Counted from the stretch's first letter, positions 27,386 to 36,275 are shown. The stretch is 64,000 bases of DNA from Novosphingobium arvoryzae (GCF_014652615.1 NZ_BMZD01000003.1:186001-250000); one strand, 5' to 3'. Notes: a model not told the origin generated them from the sequence alone. Program-made: numbers and translations.

Positions 27386-28125
27386 CGCCGCCAGCCGGAA
27401 AGCGTTAGGATCTCAAAGCGCTCCACCGTGCGTACGCCAAAAGCGGCACGCGCGGTGGCCAGCGCGGTCCGACCGAGTGCGGGACCGGCGCGCATGAGGA
27501 CGTTGCCAAGCGCTTGCGCGCGCAAGTCTGCGACCAGACTGTCCAGCGAACGGAAGCGTACGTCGAGCGAGCGGCTGTCCACCACCGGATCGGACCAGCC
27601 GGCGCGCTGCAGCAGTTGCCCGCCGGCCCGCACGTCGACCATCGGGTGCAGCCGCGGGGCCGGGCGCTCGCCGTCAGCGTCAAGCATCGCCGCCCTGAGT
27701 TGCGGCAGGCTGCCGGCGCCCATGAAGCTGGCAATCGCCAGCCCCTCCGGCGCGAGCGCGTTGCGAATGTGGATGAGTGCGCCGGGCAGATCGTTCACCG
27801 TATCGAGCGTTCCGAGGCTTGCAACCAGATCGAACCCGTTCTCGGGAAATGGCTGCTCCTCAATAAATCCGTCTGCCGGTTCGGCCACGGTAACATCGCA
27901 TCCCGTTGTGCGAAGCTGCACGGCAAGTGCGCCGGTCCAGTCACCAATGATCAGCGCGCGGCGCGGGTTGAGCCGCAGAAAGGCGAGACGTTCGAGCACG
28001 TCCTCAACCATGTCATCCAGAATGTAACGCGCAGCGTCCGGCCGGCGCTGCAGGCTGCGGGACCGGCGGCGGGCGGCGGTCCGGCGATTGTCTGAAAAAA
28101 CCTTGGGCGGAGCAGGCGTGATCAT
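27382..28125 (-). CDS. NDUFAF5/BioC-like methyltransferase-fold protein
   Basis: Class I SAM-fold protein. The 247 residues start with a basic segment (KVFSDNRRTAARRRSRSL) and helix YILDDMVEDVLERL, then motif I-like ALIIGDWTGALAVQL and FDLVASLGTLDTVNDLPGAL. This layout matches the alphaproteobacterial relatives of NDUFAF5, the mitochondrial complex I assembly factor that hydroxylates an arginine, better than true BioC. Motif I is degenerate (GDWTG), so methyl transfer is not assured. ATG 28125 has CAGGAG six bases upstream; a 92-residue extension in the open frame is rejected. Divergent from comF. Confidence 0.8.
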   Translation of the reverse strand: MITPAPPKVFSDNRRTAARRRSRSLQRRPDAARYILDDMVEDVLERLAFLRLNPRRALIIGDWTGALAVQLRTTGCDVTVAEPADGFIEEQPFPENGFDLVASLGTLDTVNDLPGALIHIRNALAPEGLAIASFMGAGSLPQLRAAMLDADGERPAPRLHPMVDVRAGGQLLQRAGWSDPVVDSRSLDVRFRSLDSLVADLRAQALGNVLMRAGPALGRTALATARAAFGVRTVERFEILTLSGWRR

Positions 28126-28176
28126 GTTGGGCTCCTGCCTTGCCGGGGGCGTTGGCGCAAGCGATACACGGGTGCG

Positions 28177-28920
28177 ATGCGAGTCCCGACATTTCTTGCG
28201 CCGCTGGTCGATCTCGTGTTCCCCCCGCGCTGCCCGTTGTGCGGTGACATGATGGTCGAGCAAGCGGGCGTTTGTCCTTCCTGCTGGAGCGGGCTGGCGA
28301 TTCCGGGGGAGCCATCCTGCAAGCTTTGTCAGCGCCCGTTTGCTGCGGGGGTCGCGGATGGATCGATATGCGCTCCCTGCCTGGCTGTGCCTCCCCGGCA
28401 TGGCGGGGTTGCTGCGGGAACACTCTACAACGATGCATCGCGTTCACTGGTCCTGGCGCTGAAACACGGCGGCCGAATCGCGCTCGCTCCATTGATGGCG
28501 CGTTTCGTCAGCGCGCGACTGCCGCAGCGGGTCGATGCCGACTGGCTGGTTGTGCCAGTGCCGCTGCATCGCTGGCGGCTGTGGCGTCGCGGCTACAATC
28601 AGGCGGCACTGTTGGCACGCGGCATCGCGGAATCGCGCGGTTGCAGCGTGCTGGTGGACGGGCTTGTCCGAACCAGGCCAACCCCGACGCTGGGTGGTTT
28701 GGGGCGCCGTGCGCGAGCGCGGGCGCTGTCTGGGGCGATCACGGCTCATCCCCGGCGGAGCGAACAGATCAAGGGGAGGCGGATCGTGCTGGTGGACGAT
28801 GTCCTGACCAGCGGCGCCACCAGCGATGCCTGCACACGGGCCTTGTTGCGGGCCGGAGCGCAGGAGGCCCTGATCGCCTGCTTCGCCAGAGTGATGGACG
28901 AGGCGCTGGACCTGACCTGA
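28177..28920 (+). CDS. comF: ComF family phosphoribosyltransferase-like protein
   Basis: ComF relatives aid single-stranded DNA uptake in competent bacteria; outside those, the role is unclear. The 247 residues have an N-terminal zinc-finger region with CPLCG, CPSC, CKLCQ and CAPC pairs, and a C-terminal type I PRT domain ending in the PRPP loop VLVDDVLTSGATSDAC. It shares a 51-bp divergent promoter region with the methyltransferase-like gene, an arrangement conserved in alphaproteobacteria. No other competence gene is in the window. A perfect hairpin follows 35 bp downstream. Confidence 0.92.
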   Translation: MRVPTFLAPLVDLVFPPRCPLCGDMMVEQAGVCPSCWSGLAIPGEPSCKLCQRPFAAGVADGSICAPCLAVPPRHGGVAAGTLYNDASRSLVLALKHGGRIALAPLMARFVSARLPQRVDADWLVVPVPLHRWRLWRRGYNQAALLARGIAESRGCSVLVDGLVRTRPTPTLGGLGRRARARALSGAITAHPRRSEQIKGRRIVLVDDVLTSGATSDACTRALLRAGAQEALIACFARVMDEALDLT

Positions 28921-29245
28921 CCGTCCGGGCAATCAATCGTGCCCTTCAACGAAAAGCGCCCGAGGGATAACCTCGGGCGCTCTCGTGACGAAACCGCTGG
29001 ACTCTGCTTGCGCAGTTCGGCGATCCCCCTCGATCGCCTGGTCCAATCCCTCATGCGGCCGTCCGACGTTGCGGACGATGGCCTGACCCTGAACCTAAGC
29101 CTTCAGCGCTTGCGCGCCACCGGTTGGCGGGCGGATGAAAACCGCATCTGCTCAATCGAAGAAACCGCCGAAAATTGAAAGGGCGATGCGTGTTCGCCGA
29201 AGATTTTGGTCGACACATGTGGTTATCGTGCAACAAAGGGCAATC
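28921..29245. other. 325-bp interval between comF and hisI
   Basis: Apart from the 11-bp stem hairpin after comF I see no supported gene. A 79-codon open frame (28939-29178) runs through the hairpin, lacks a ribosome site and has no family I recognise. The last 70 bp, richer in A and T, are the likely hisI promoter region. Confidence 0.5.
28955..28981 (+). terminator. hairpin terminator after comF
   Basis: AGCGCCCGAGG and CCTCGGGCGCT pair perfectly over 11 bp around GATAA, followed by CTCGTGACG. The stem is strong but the T tract is missing, so it may work as an RNA 3' end or pause. Confidence 0.55.
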
Positions 29246-29623
29246 ATGGCCAATTCCGATACACTCGAGCGAGAGCAGGGCAGGGCTTTCCTGCCGAAAT
29301 TCGATGCCAATGGACTTTTGACGGCGGTCGCGTGCCATGCCGACAGTCGCGAAGTTCTGATGCTGGCGTTCATGGATGATGAAGCTCTTACGAGGACGCG
29401 GGAAACCGGGCTGGCGCATTTCCATTCCCGGTCGCGTGGCAAGCTGTGGTGCAAGGGTGAAACATCCGGTCATTTCCTGCGCGTCGAAGACATTCTGGTC
29501 GATTGCGACCAGGATGCGCTGGTCCTGATGGTTCGCCCGGAAGGTCCGGCCTGCCATACCGGCGCGCCGAGCTGTTTCTATCGGCGGCTGGACGGTGACG
29601 TTCTCGTAACCGTCAAAGATTGA
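29246..29623 (+). CDS. hisI: phosphoribosyl-AMP cyclohydrolase
   Basis: Opens the purine ring of phosphoribosyl-AMP, the third step of histidine synthesis, using Zn and Mg. The 125 residues are a stand-alone HisI without the HisE pyrophosphohydrolase fusion found in enterics. Signatures: LMLAFMDDEALTRTRETG, HFHSRSRGKLWCKGETSGH, the metal ligands DCDQDALV, and CHTGAPSCFYR. ATG 29246 follows AAAGGG; an upstream frame extension of 37 residues is not HisI. No other his gene is nearby. A palindromic operator overlaps its stop codon. Confidence 0.96.
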   Translation: MANSDTLEREQGRAFLPKFDANGLLTAVACHADSREVLMLAFMDDEALTRTRETGLAHFHSRSRGKLWCKGETSGHFLRVEDILVDCDQDALVLMVRPEGPACHTGAPSCFYRRLDGDVLVTVKD

Positions 29624-29635
29624 CGCTTACGTAAG
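29620..29635 (+). promoter_or_regulatory. candidate LiuR-like MerR operator
   Basis: TTGACGCTTACGTAAG, with the perfect palindrome CTTACGTAAG at 29626-29635, overlaps the hisI TGA and lies 20 bp before the MerR start. It resembles operators of LiuR-type MerR regulators of acyl-CoA catabolism (repeated TTACG/CGTAA halves). Confidence 0.6.
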
Positions 29636-29655
29636 GGGAAGCTATTTCACGCGCC

Positions 29656-30105
29656 ATGGAACACCTTGGCGCAACCACGGCCGCGCATGATGGCGCGCAT
29701 ATTGATCGTCCCGACGCCTTGCAGCGTGAGCAGTTCTCGATTTCCGACCTGACGGCGGAATTCGATGTCACGGCGCGCGCCCTGAGGTTTTACGAGGATG
29801 AGGGCCTGATCGCCCCGGCGCGGGTTGGGCTGACTCGGGTCTATTCCAAGCGGGACCGGGCCCGGCTGGCGTGGATCATGCGGGCCAAGAACGTCGGGTT
29901 CAGCCTGACCGAGATCAAGGAGATGATCGATCTCTACGATCTGGGCGACGGCCGGGCCGAGCAGCGCCGGGTGACTATCCAGCGCTGTCGTGACCGGGTC
30001 CAGCGCCTGCAGGATCAGCGGGCGGATATCGATGCGGCGATTGCCGAGTTGTCCGATTTCATCAAGCTGATCGAAAACCTCGAACCGGCCGCCCGGCGCG
30101 CCTGA
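29656..30105 (+). CDS. MerR family regulator (LiuR-like)
   Basis: Transcription factor that probably controls the downstream acyl-CoA dehydrogenase. Within 149 residues the MerR winged helix is at about 27-70 (FSISDLTAEFDVTARALRFYEDEGLIAP, then TRVYSKRDRARLAWI), followed by a dimerising coiled coil (RCRDRVQRLQDQRADIDAAIAEL). It lacks the cysteines of metal-sensing MerR proteins, as LiuR/PsrA-like acyl-CoA sensors do. The next gene starts 28 bp after its stop, so they form an operon, and a palindromic site lies just upstream. Confidence 0.88.
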   Translation: MEHLGATTAAHDGAHIDRPDALQREQFSISDLTAEFDVTARALRFYEDEGLIAPARVGLTRVYSKRDRARLAWIMRAKNVGFSLTEIKEMIDLYDLGDGRAEQRRVTIQRCRDRVQRLQDQRADIDAAIAELSDFIKLIENLEPAARRA

Positions 30106-30133
30106 TCTCTCTCCAGCATCCAAGGATACACTC

Positions 30134-31936
30134 ATGCCCGTTTACAAGGCACCCGCCCGCGATACGCGCTTCGTCCTCAACGAAGTGCTGAAGCTGGAGC
30201 AATATGCTCACCTGCCGACTTTCGCGAATGCCGGCCCGGAAATGGTCGACACCATTGTCGAGGAATGCGGCAAGTTCGCGTCTGAAGTGCTCGCGCCGCT
30301 CAACCAGTCCGGCGACCAGCAGGGCTGCGTGCGCAATCCGGACGGTTCGGTCACCACGCCGGACGGGTTCAAGGAAGCGTTCGCCAAGTATCGCGAATCG
30401 GGCTGGGGCACGCTGGCCTCGCCCGAGGAATGGGGCGGGCAAGGGCTGCCGCACGTGCTGGGCTTCGTGGTCGAGGAATTCGTCGCCACCGCCAACCATG
30501 CCTTCGGGATGTATCCGGGGCTAACCAATGGCGCCGTTTCCGCGATCCTCGCCAAGGCTTCGCCGGAATTGCAGCAGAAGTATCTGCCCAAGATGGTGAC
30601 CAACGAGTGGCTGGGCACCATGAACCTGACCGAGCCGCACTGCGGCACGGACCTGGGCCTGATCCGCACCCGCGCGGTGCCGAACGCCGATGGCAGCTAT
30701 GCCATCACCGGCACCAAGATCTTCATTTCGGCGGGTGAGCATGACCTGACCGAGAACATCATCCACCTGGTGCTGGCCAAGACGCCGGGCGCGCCGGAGA
30801 GCAGCAAGGGCATCTCGCTGTTCATCGTGCCCAAGGTCATGGTCAATGACGACGGTTCGCTCGGCGCGCGCAATGCGGTGTCGTGCGGCAGCCTCGAACA
30901 CAAGATGGGCATCCACGGCAACGCGACTTGCGTGATGAACTATGACGGGGCGACCGGCTTCATCGTGGGTGAGGAAAACAAGGGCCTGGCCGCGATGTTC
31001 ATCATGATGAACGCCGCGCGCCTCGGCGTCGGCATTCAGGGACTGGCGCAGGCCGAAGTCGCCTATCAGAACGCGGTCAAGTATGCGCAGGAACGCCGTC
31101 AGGGCCGCGCGCTGACTGGCCCGGCCGAGCCGCAGGAAAAGGCCGATACGCTGTTCGTCCACCCCGACGTGCGCCGGATGCTTATGGACGCCAAGGCGTT
31201 TACCGAGGCGATGCGCGCGTTCTACCTGTGGGGCGGGCTGCTGGTGGACCTCAGCCACAAGGCCGCGACCGAGGAAGACCGCGCGCTGGCCGACGACATG
31301 ATCAGCCTGCTGACCCCGGTGCTGAAGGGCTATGGCACCGACAAAGGCTTCGACACCTGCGTCAACATGCAGCAGGTGTTCGGCGGACACGGCTACATCG
31401 AGGAATGGGGCATGAGCCAGTTCGTCCGCGATGCCCGGATCGCCCAGATCTATGAAGGCGCGAACGGCGTGCAGGCGATGGACCTGGTCGGCCGCAAGCT
31501 GGCGCTGAACGGCGGGCGCGCGGTGCAGGCGTTCTTTGCCGAAGTCGATGCGGCCTGCACGGCGGCCAAGGCCGATCCGGCGCTGGCCAGCCTTGCCGCC
31601 GGGGTCGAAAAGGCCAATGGCGAGCTGAAGGCCGCGACGATGTGGTTCATGGCCAATGGCATGACCAACCCCAACAACGTCGGCGCCGGTGCGCATCACT
31701 ACATGCACATCATGGGCATCGTCGCGCTGGGCTTCATGTGGCTGAAGATGGGCACGGCCGCCAGCGCGGCGCTGGCTGCGGGCGCTGAGGACAAGGCGTT
31801 CTATGAGGCGAAGCTGACCACGGCGCGCTATTACGGTGAGCGGTTTACCCCTGATGCCGGGGCGCTGCGCCGCAAGATCGAGACCGGGTCGAACAGCGTC
31901 ATGGCGCTGCCGGTAGAGGCGTTTGCCACCGCCTGA
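30134..31936 (+). CDS. acyl-CoA dehydrogenase (FadE-like, about 600 residues)
   Basis: FAD enzyme for the first oxidation of fatty acyl-CoA. Its 600 residues are longer than standard 380-residue enzymes and match the C-terminally extended alphaproteobacterial group: lid helices, MNLTEPHCGTDLGLIRTRA (FAD contact), a KIFISAGEHD loop, DARIAQIYEGANGVQAMDL with the likely base Glu, and an extra C-terminal helical domain (AFYEAKLTTARYYGERF). AAGGA precedes ATG 30134. It is coupled to a LiuR-like regulator, suggesting induction by acyl-CoA. Chain-length specificity cannot be read. Confidence 0.95.
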   Translation: MPVYKAPARDTRFVLNEVLKLEQYAHLPTFANAGPEMVDTIVEECGKFASEVLAPLNQSGDQQGCVRNPDGSVTTPDGFKEAFAKYRESGWGTLASPEEWGGQGLPHVLGFVVEEFVATANHAFGMYPGLTNGAVSAILAKASPELQQKYLPKMVTNEWLGTMNLTEPHCGTDLGLIRTRAVPNADGSYAITGTKIFISAGEHDLTENIIHLVLAKTPGAPESSKGISLFIVPKVMVNDDGSLGARNAVSCGSLEHKMGIHGNATCVMNYDGATGFIVGEENKGLAAMFIMMNAARLGVGIQGLAQAEVAYQNAVKYAQERRQGRALTGPAEPQEKADTLFVHPDVRRMLMDAKAFTEAMRAFYLWGGLLVDLSHKAATEEDRALADDMISLLTPVLKGYGTDKGFDTCVNMQQVFGGHGYIEEWGMSQFVRDARIAQIYEGANGVQAMDLVGRKLALNGGRAVQAFFAEVDAACTAAKADPALASLAAGVEKANGELKAATMWFMANGMTNPNNVGAGAHHYMHIMGIVALGFMWLKMGTAASAALAAGAEDKAFYEAKLTTARYYGERFTPDAGALRRKIETGSNSVMALPVEAFATA

Positions 31937-31977
31937 TTCGGCCCGATTCGGGGGGTTAGTTGATGAAAGTCATGCGC

Positions 31978-32001
31978 GGGGCGTGCTTTTGGGCACGCTC
32001 C
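31978..32001 (+). terminator. terminator after acyl-CoA dehydrogenase
   Basis: GGGGCGTGC pairs with GCACGCTCC over 9 bp (one G-T) around a TTTTGG loop, followed by GTTGCTGTTTGTG. It is placed 41 bp after the stop codon. Confidence 0.55.
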
Positions 32002-32131
32002 GTTGCTGTTTGTGCGGGTTCACGGTTTGAAAGAGCCGATGCGAAGGTAGCAGGCGGCGGGGATGTAGGAAAATCGGGGGTTGGAGCGCCCTTGCGCGGT
32101 GCTTGGATCTTATGGTCCATCTGCCCCCAAA

Positions 32132-32235
32132 CCCGCCCATCCTGAGCTTGTCGAAGGATCGCTTTTTTTCTTTGATTGAGACTGCTTCGGCAAACCAGAA
32201 CAAGGCAGTGCTTCGACAAGCTCAGCATGGACGGG
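32132..32235. repeat. REP-like inverted repeat, family A copy 1
   Basis: Outer arms of about 25 bases (32132-32155 and 32211-32235) are inverted copies with two mismatches; their core is CTGAGCTTGTCGAAG. The 55-bp centre has a T tract (CTTTTTTTC). The same core is in copy 2 at 57629-57716. Cores of this kind are dispersed widely in proteobacterial genomes. Confidence 0.85.
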
Positions 32236-32241
32236 TTTGGT

Positions 32242-32715
32242 TCAGATTGTCGGTTCGAGGTCGGGGTGCTCAGTATGGCGCGCGAGGTTCAGGGCATCGC
32301 GGTGGCGGCCCCAGGACCAGCCGGTGACCGCGCCGCCCAGCGATCCGGGTATGGCGAAGTAAAACAGGCCCCCGGCCGCCTGCCCCGCCAAGATGCTGAT
32401 CGCGACCGGCAGGACACCACCGAAGAACAGACCGGCGACCACGTAGAGTTCCCCTTGATCACGCCCGGCGCGGCTGAGCAGATAAGTTAGCGGCAACCCT
32501 ATCAGGATACTCGCCCCCAGCACGATTGGCAGGGTGATAATCAGTGGAAAGACCGCGATCAGCAGTCCGTTGAGACCGCCCATCGGATCGCCAAAATCAA
32601 ACAGGAGCACGATGCCGGCCGGGACGCTTATCAGGAGTAACGGTGAACCGGCGGCGCAAGCTCCGGTGAGCACCGCCTTGGCAAAGGCGATCACCGCGAC
32701 GCGATCTATCGCCAC
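32242..32715 (-). CDS. hypothetical multi-pass membrane protein
   Basis: No family recognised. From GTG 32715 the 157 residues contain about four or five hydrophobic segments (LLLISVPAGIVLLF, LLIAVFPLIITLPIVLGASILIGLPLTYLL, LYVVAGLFFGGVLPVAISILA, GLFYFAIPGSLGGAVTG) and a polar His-containing C-tail. The GTG follows the dienelactone hydrolase stop by two bases, so translation is probably coupled. There is no catalytic motif to suggest a role. The stop lies 6 bp from the REP-like element. Confidence 0.7.
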   Translation of the reverse strand: MAIDRVAVIAFAKAVLTGACAAGSPLLLISVPAGIVLLFDFGDPMGGLNGLLIAVFPLIITLPIVLGASILIGLPLTYLLSRAGRDQGELYVVAGLFFGGVLPVAISILAGQAAGGLFYFAIPGSLGGAVTGWSWGRHRDALNLARHTEHPDLEPTI

Positions 32716-32717
32716 GC

Positions 32718-33431
32718 TCAGCCCGCAGCCTCGTCAAGCAGGCCCATCAGCGCGGCCCAGCTTTGGCGGTCGGCACTGGGGTCATAGGCGATGGCGGGCA
32801 AGCCGCGCGCGTCGCTGCCGGGGTCGGTGAAGCCGTGCTTCACGCCGCTGTAGCTGTGGAAGTGCCAGTTCGCCCCCACACCGTCCATTTCCTGCCAGAA
32901 CGCCATGACCGCTGCGCGCGGGGCCATCGGGTCGGCATCGCCGTGGCAGACCAGAATGCGCGGGGTGATCGGCGCGGCGGCGGAGCGCTGGGTATCGAGC
33001 AGGCCGTGGAAGCTGGCAACCAGCGCCAGATCCGCGCCCGCGCGGGCCAGTTCCAGCACGGCCTGTCCGCCCATGCAGAAACCGATGGCGGCGAGCGGCA
33101 AGCCCTGCGCCGCGTCATGCCCGCGCAAGGTGGTGAGCGCGGCGGCCAGCCGGGTGCGGTAGTGATCAACATCCGCGCGCAAGGCCTCTGCCAGCGGCCG
33201 CGCCGCTTCGAAGCTGGGCACCGGCGCGCCATAGAAATCGGCGATCATGGCGAGGTAGCCGGCATCGGCCAGCATGCGCGCGCGGCGTTCGATCGCCGGG
33301 GTGACATTGGCGATGGTCGGGAACACCAGCACTGCCGCGCGGGGGTTGCCTGACGGGCGGGCCAGCCAGCCGGTCAGCGCGGTATCGCGGTCGGTGTAGG
33401 GGATGGGTTCGAGCTGGATTGTCAAAGCCAT
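32718..33431 (-). CDS. dienelactone hydrolase family protein
   Basis: Alpha/beta hydrolase with a cysteine nucleophile. In 237 residues the triad is visible: Cys in GFCMGG, Asp in HGDADPM and His in VKHGFTDP. The family includes dienelactone hydrolases of chlorocatechol breakdown and many esterases of unknown substrate; no aromatic pathway genes are adjacent, so a specific pathway is not supported. There is no signal peptide, so it is cytoplasmic. It is the first gene of a two-gene unit with the membrane protein. A family B REP-like element lies immediately upstream. Confidence 0.88.
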   Translation of the reverse strand: MALTIQLEPIPYTDRDTALTGWLARPSGNPRAAVLVFPTIANVTPAIERRARMLADAGYLAMIADFYGAPVPSFEAARPLAEALRADVDHYRTRLAAALTTLRGHDAAQGLPLAAIGFCMGGQAVLELARAGADLALVASFHGLLDTQRSAAAPITPRILVCHGDADPMAPRAAVMAFWQEMDGVGANWHFHSYSGVKHGFTDPGSDARGLPAIAYDPSADRQSWAALMGLLDEAAG

Positions 33432-33448
33432 TGCCTCATCTCAAAACC

Positions 33449-33542
33449 GTCACCCCGGACTTGATCCGGGGTCCCGCTGCCTTTTTTTTCAATGCGGCGG
33501 CTGTTGAAGAAAAGCTGGACCCCGGATCAAGTCCGGGGTGAC
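33449..33542. repeat. REP-like inverted repeat, family B
   Basis: Two 26-base arms (33449-33474 and 33517-33542) are perfect inverted copies, each built on CCCCGGACTTGATCCGGGG, itself nearly palindromic. The 42-bp centre contains CCTTTTTTTTC. It fills most of the gap between the dienelactone hydrolase start and the cysK stop. Confidence 0.85.
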
Positions 33543-33590
33543 GTTAAGTGGTGAGGGGAGGTGCAATGAATCACAGCTCCCCCATCAACC

Positions 33591-34508
33591 TCACTCCGGC
33601 AGGAAGTCCGGTACCGAGAGGTACCGTTCGCCGGTGTCATAGTTGAAGCCCATCACCCGGCTGCCGGCGGGCAGATCGGCCAGCTTTTGCGCGATGGCGG
33701 CCAGCGTTGCGCCGGAGCTGATGCCCACCAGCATCCCTTCCTCGCGCGCGCAGCGGCGGGCCATTTCCTTGGCGTCGCTGGCGTCAACCTGAATGGCCCC
33801 GTCAATCGACTGGGTGTGCAGGTTGCCGGGGATGAAGCCCGCGCCGATGCCCTGAATCGGGTGGGGGGAGGGTTGGCCACCGGAGATGACCGGCGAAAGC
33901 GCCGGTTCCACCGCGAAGGCCTTCATCGACGGCCAGTGGCGCTTCAGTTCCTCGGCGCAGCCGGTCAGGTGGCCGCCGGTGCCGACGCCGGTGATCAGCG
34001 CGTCGATGGGCGTGTCGCGGAAGTCGTTCAGGATTTCCTGCGCGGTGGTGCGCACGTGGACGGCGATGTTGGCGGCGTTTTCAAACTGCTGCGGCATCCA
34101 CGCGCCGGGGGTGTCCTGCACCAGCTGGTGCGCCCGTTCCAGCGCGCCCTTCATGCCCTTTTCGCGCGGGGTCAGATCAAAGGTCGCGCCGTAAGCGAGC
34201 ATCAGGCGGCGCCGCTCCAGCGACATCGATTCGGGCATGACCAGCACCAGCTTGTAGCCCTTGACCGCCGCCGCCATGGCAAGGCCAATCCCGGTGTTGC
34301 CGCTGGTCGGCTCGATGATCGTGCCGCCCGGCTTCAGGCTGCCGTCCGCTTCGGCGGCCTCGATCATTGCGAGGCCGATGCGGTCCTTGATCGAACCGCC
34401 GGGATTGGCGCGCTCCACCTTCACCCACACTTCATGGTCGGGGAACATCCGCGCCAGGCGGACGTGCGGCGTGTTGCCAATGGTGGCGAGAATGCTGTCG
34501 GCCTTCAT
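33591..34508 (-). CDS. cysK: cysteine synthase (O-acetylserine sulfhydrylase)
   Basis: PLP enzyme that makes cysteine from O-acetylserine and sulfide. In 305 residues: Lys41 in NPGGSIKDR (Schiff base), the asparagine loop [13 protein letters not shown], the GTGGHLTG phosphate loop, and [13 protein letters not shown] 34508 overlaps the stop of the MFS gene as ATGA, so the two are coupled. Length and motifs fit CysK rather than CysM, though substrate preference between sulfide and thiosulfate is not certain. Confidence 0.95.
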   Translation of the reverse strand: MKADSILATIGNTPHVRLARMFPDHEVWVKVERANPGGSIKDRIGLAMIEAAEADGSLKPGGTIIEPTSGNTGIGLAMAAAVKGYKLVLVMPESMSLERRRLMLAYGATFDLTPREKGMKGALERAHQLVQDTPGAWMPQQFENAANIAVHVRTTAQEILNDFRDTPIDALITGVGTGGHLTGCAEELKRHWPSMKAFAVEPALSPVISGGQPSPHPIQGIGAGFIPGNLHTQSIDGAIQVDASDAKEMARRCAREEGMLVGISSGATLAAIAQKLADLPAGSRVMGFNYDTGERYLSVPDFLPE

Positions 34509-35770
34509 CGAACCTGCTCCTTCTGGCGATATTGGGGCGCAAAGGTCTTTGCCCTGCGCAGTTCGGGGAAAATGACGGTCCAGATCGCGGTGACCACGAT
34601 AGCCCCCGCGCCGCCGAGCGCAACCGCCCAGACCGGACCGAGCAGCGCGGCGGCAAGGCCGGACTGCATCTCGCCCAGCTCGTTGGACGCCGAAATGGCA
34701 AGGCCCGAAATCGAGGACACGCGCCCGCGCTTGTCGTCGGGCGTGTTGAGCTGGATCAGGGTGCTGCGGATGAACACCGATACCTGATCAGCCGCGCCCA
34801 GCAGCGCCAGCATGGACAGCGACAGGACGAAGCTGGTGGACAGCCCGAAGGTCAGCGTAGCGCCGCCATAGACCGCGACTGCCCACAGCATCTTTTCACC
34901 GACGTTGCGGTGCATCGGGCGAAAGCCCAGCCACAACGCCACAAGGGCCGCGCCAACGCCCGGGGCGCCGCGCATCAGGCCCAGGCCTTCATCGCCGACG
35001 TGGAGCACGTCATAGGCAAAGGCGGGCAACATGGCGGTTGCGCCGCCCAGCAGCACCGCGAACAGGTCCAGCGTGACGCAGCCGAGCAGGAACCGTTCCC
35101 GCCAGACGAACTGCGCGCCCTCGGCCATCTGGCGCACGGGATGCAGCTCGGACTTGGGCGGGATCGGGATCGGGCGGATCATCAGCACGGTGATCATGCC
35201 AACCGCCAGCAGCACGGCGGCATACCAATAGGGCATGGCGGGATCGCGGGCGAGCAGGAAGCCGGCAACCGCCGGGCCGATCACCGAGCCGCTTTGCCAG
35301 GCAATCGAGCTGAACGCGACCGCGCGGGGCAGCGATTCGGCCGGGACCACGTTGGGAATGATCGCGCTGACCGACGGGCCGATAAACACCCGCGCGCCGC
35401 CGTGGCACGCGGCCAGCGCGAACAGCAGCGGCAGGCTGAGGAATTCGAAGGTGTTGGCCAGCGCCAGCGTCAACGCGATGCCCAGGTCCACCGCGGTCGA
35501 GGCAGCGGCGACGAAGCGCCGGTCGAGCCGGTCGGCCAGCAGGCCGGCAACCGGGGTCAGCAGCAGGAAGGGGATGAACTGCGCCAGCCCCAGCAGCCCC
35601 AGCAGGAAAGCGGCCTCCTTGGGGGCCATGCCTTCGACCGTGCGGGCGTATTGATAGACCTGCGCGCCGATGATCACGACCACGGCAACCGTGGCGTTGA
35701 CGGACAGGAACCGGGTCAGCCAGATCAGGCGATAGTCACGGATGCGTAAGGGGTGGATGGCGTCGCTCAC
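34505..35770 (-). CDS. MFS transporter, EntS/DUF894-like
   Basis: Twelve-helix inner-membrane permease of 421 residues. The N-terminal half has [17 protein letters not shown] and the MFS loop [11 protein letters not shown] (between helices 2 and 3), and the layout matches the enterobactin-exporter-like branch of drug/proton antiporters. Translation is coupled to cysK by ATGA overlap. The pairing hints at a thiol or cysteine-related efflux or simply operon convenience; substrate is unknown. A 92-bp gap separates its start from the PilZ gene stop. Confidence 0.87.
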   Translation of the reverse strand: MSDAIHPLRIRDYRLIWLTRFLSVNATVAVVVIIGAQVYQYARTVEGMAPKEAAFLLGLLGLAQFIPFLLLTPVAGLLADRLDRRFVAAASTAVDLGIALTLALANTFEFLSLPLLFALAACHGGARVFIGPSVSAIIPNVVPAESLPRAVAFSSIAWQSGSVIGPAVAGFLLARDPAMPYWYAAVLLAVGMITVLMIRPIPIPPKSELHPVRQMAEGAQFVWRERFLLGCVTLDLFAVLLGGATAMLPAFAYDVLHVGDEGLGLMRGAPGVGAALVALWLGFRPMHRNVGEKMLWAVAVYGGATLTFGLSTSFVLSLSMLALLGAADQVSVFIRSTLIQLNTPDDKRGRVSSISGLAISASNELGEMQSGLAAALLGPVWAVALGGAGAIVVTAIWTVIFPELRRAKTFAPQYRQKEQVR

Positions 35771-35862
35771 CCGGCGGGCATGGCAGCGCGCCCGCGCCTT
35801 GCCAAGCGGTCAGATGCTTGGGCTGTGTAAAGTTATGCTGTGCAGGCCGCCGCCGCCGCGCC

Positions 35863-36201
35863 TCAACGCTTGCGGCGCAGGCGCGGGTTAGGTTGCAGGG
35901 TGTCGATCATCCGCATGAAATCGTCGAGCCGGATGATTCGCTCGAACTGAAAGCCCGAGCGGTCGTCGGTGGTCCAGATCAGGTGGGCCTCGATCCGGCC
36001 GACTTCGGGCAGGCGAATCACCACGCGCTCACCGCGCGACAGATCGAGCGGACCGTTCGCCATGAAGCCATGCGCCGAAATGTTGACGATGTGGATGTGC
36101 ACGTCGCCCAGGCGCCGATGCTCGCCGATCACCTTGTGGTCGACGGGATGCCGCGTGGCGCGGCGCATGTCGGTGACGGTCAGTTGAGCTCCGGCTCCCA
36201 T
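35863..36201 (-). CDS. PilZ domain protein (c-di-GMP receptor type)
   Basis: Small single-domain cyclic-di-GMP effector. The 112 residues contain both ligand motifs: R13-x3-R17 in RRATRHP and N40-x-S-x2-G45 in NISAHG, with hydrophobic beta strands after them. It therefore probably binds c-di-GMP, and acts through a partner since there is no output domain. ATG 36201 follows AAGGAGG by 10 bases. It lies downstream of tyrS but behind a candidate terminator, so it may be transcribed alone. Confidence 0.9.
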   Translation of the reverse strand: MGAGAQLTVTDMRRATRHPVDHKVIGEHRRLGDVHIHIVNISAHGFMANGPLDLSRGERVVIRLPEVGRIEAHLIWTTDDRSGFQFERIIRLDDFMRMIDTLQPNPRLRRKR

Positions 36202-36275
36202 GCCCGCAGGGCCTCCTTGCGTGATTACAGCAAGGGCCCTTTTGCCGCTTAAAGCCCAACAAAGGGTAAAGCGGA

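Larger units (their letters stand above)
31937..32241. other. 305-bp interval with terminator and REP-like element
   Basis: Contains the hairpin after the acyl-CoA dehydrogenase gene and an inverted-repeat element whose right arm ends 6 bp before the stop of the next (minus-strand) gene. Open frames here on both strands are readings of the repeat arms, not genes. Confidence 0.7.

Noticed and set aside
28939..29178. 79-codon ORF after comF
   Set aside because: Runs through a perfect hairpin, lacks a ribosome site and any recognised family.
31956..32228. Small minus-strand ORF containing LSLSKH and RQAQDGR
   Set aside because: These strings are the translation of the palindromic repeat arms, not a protein-coding gene.
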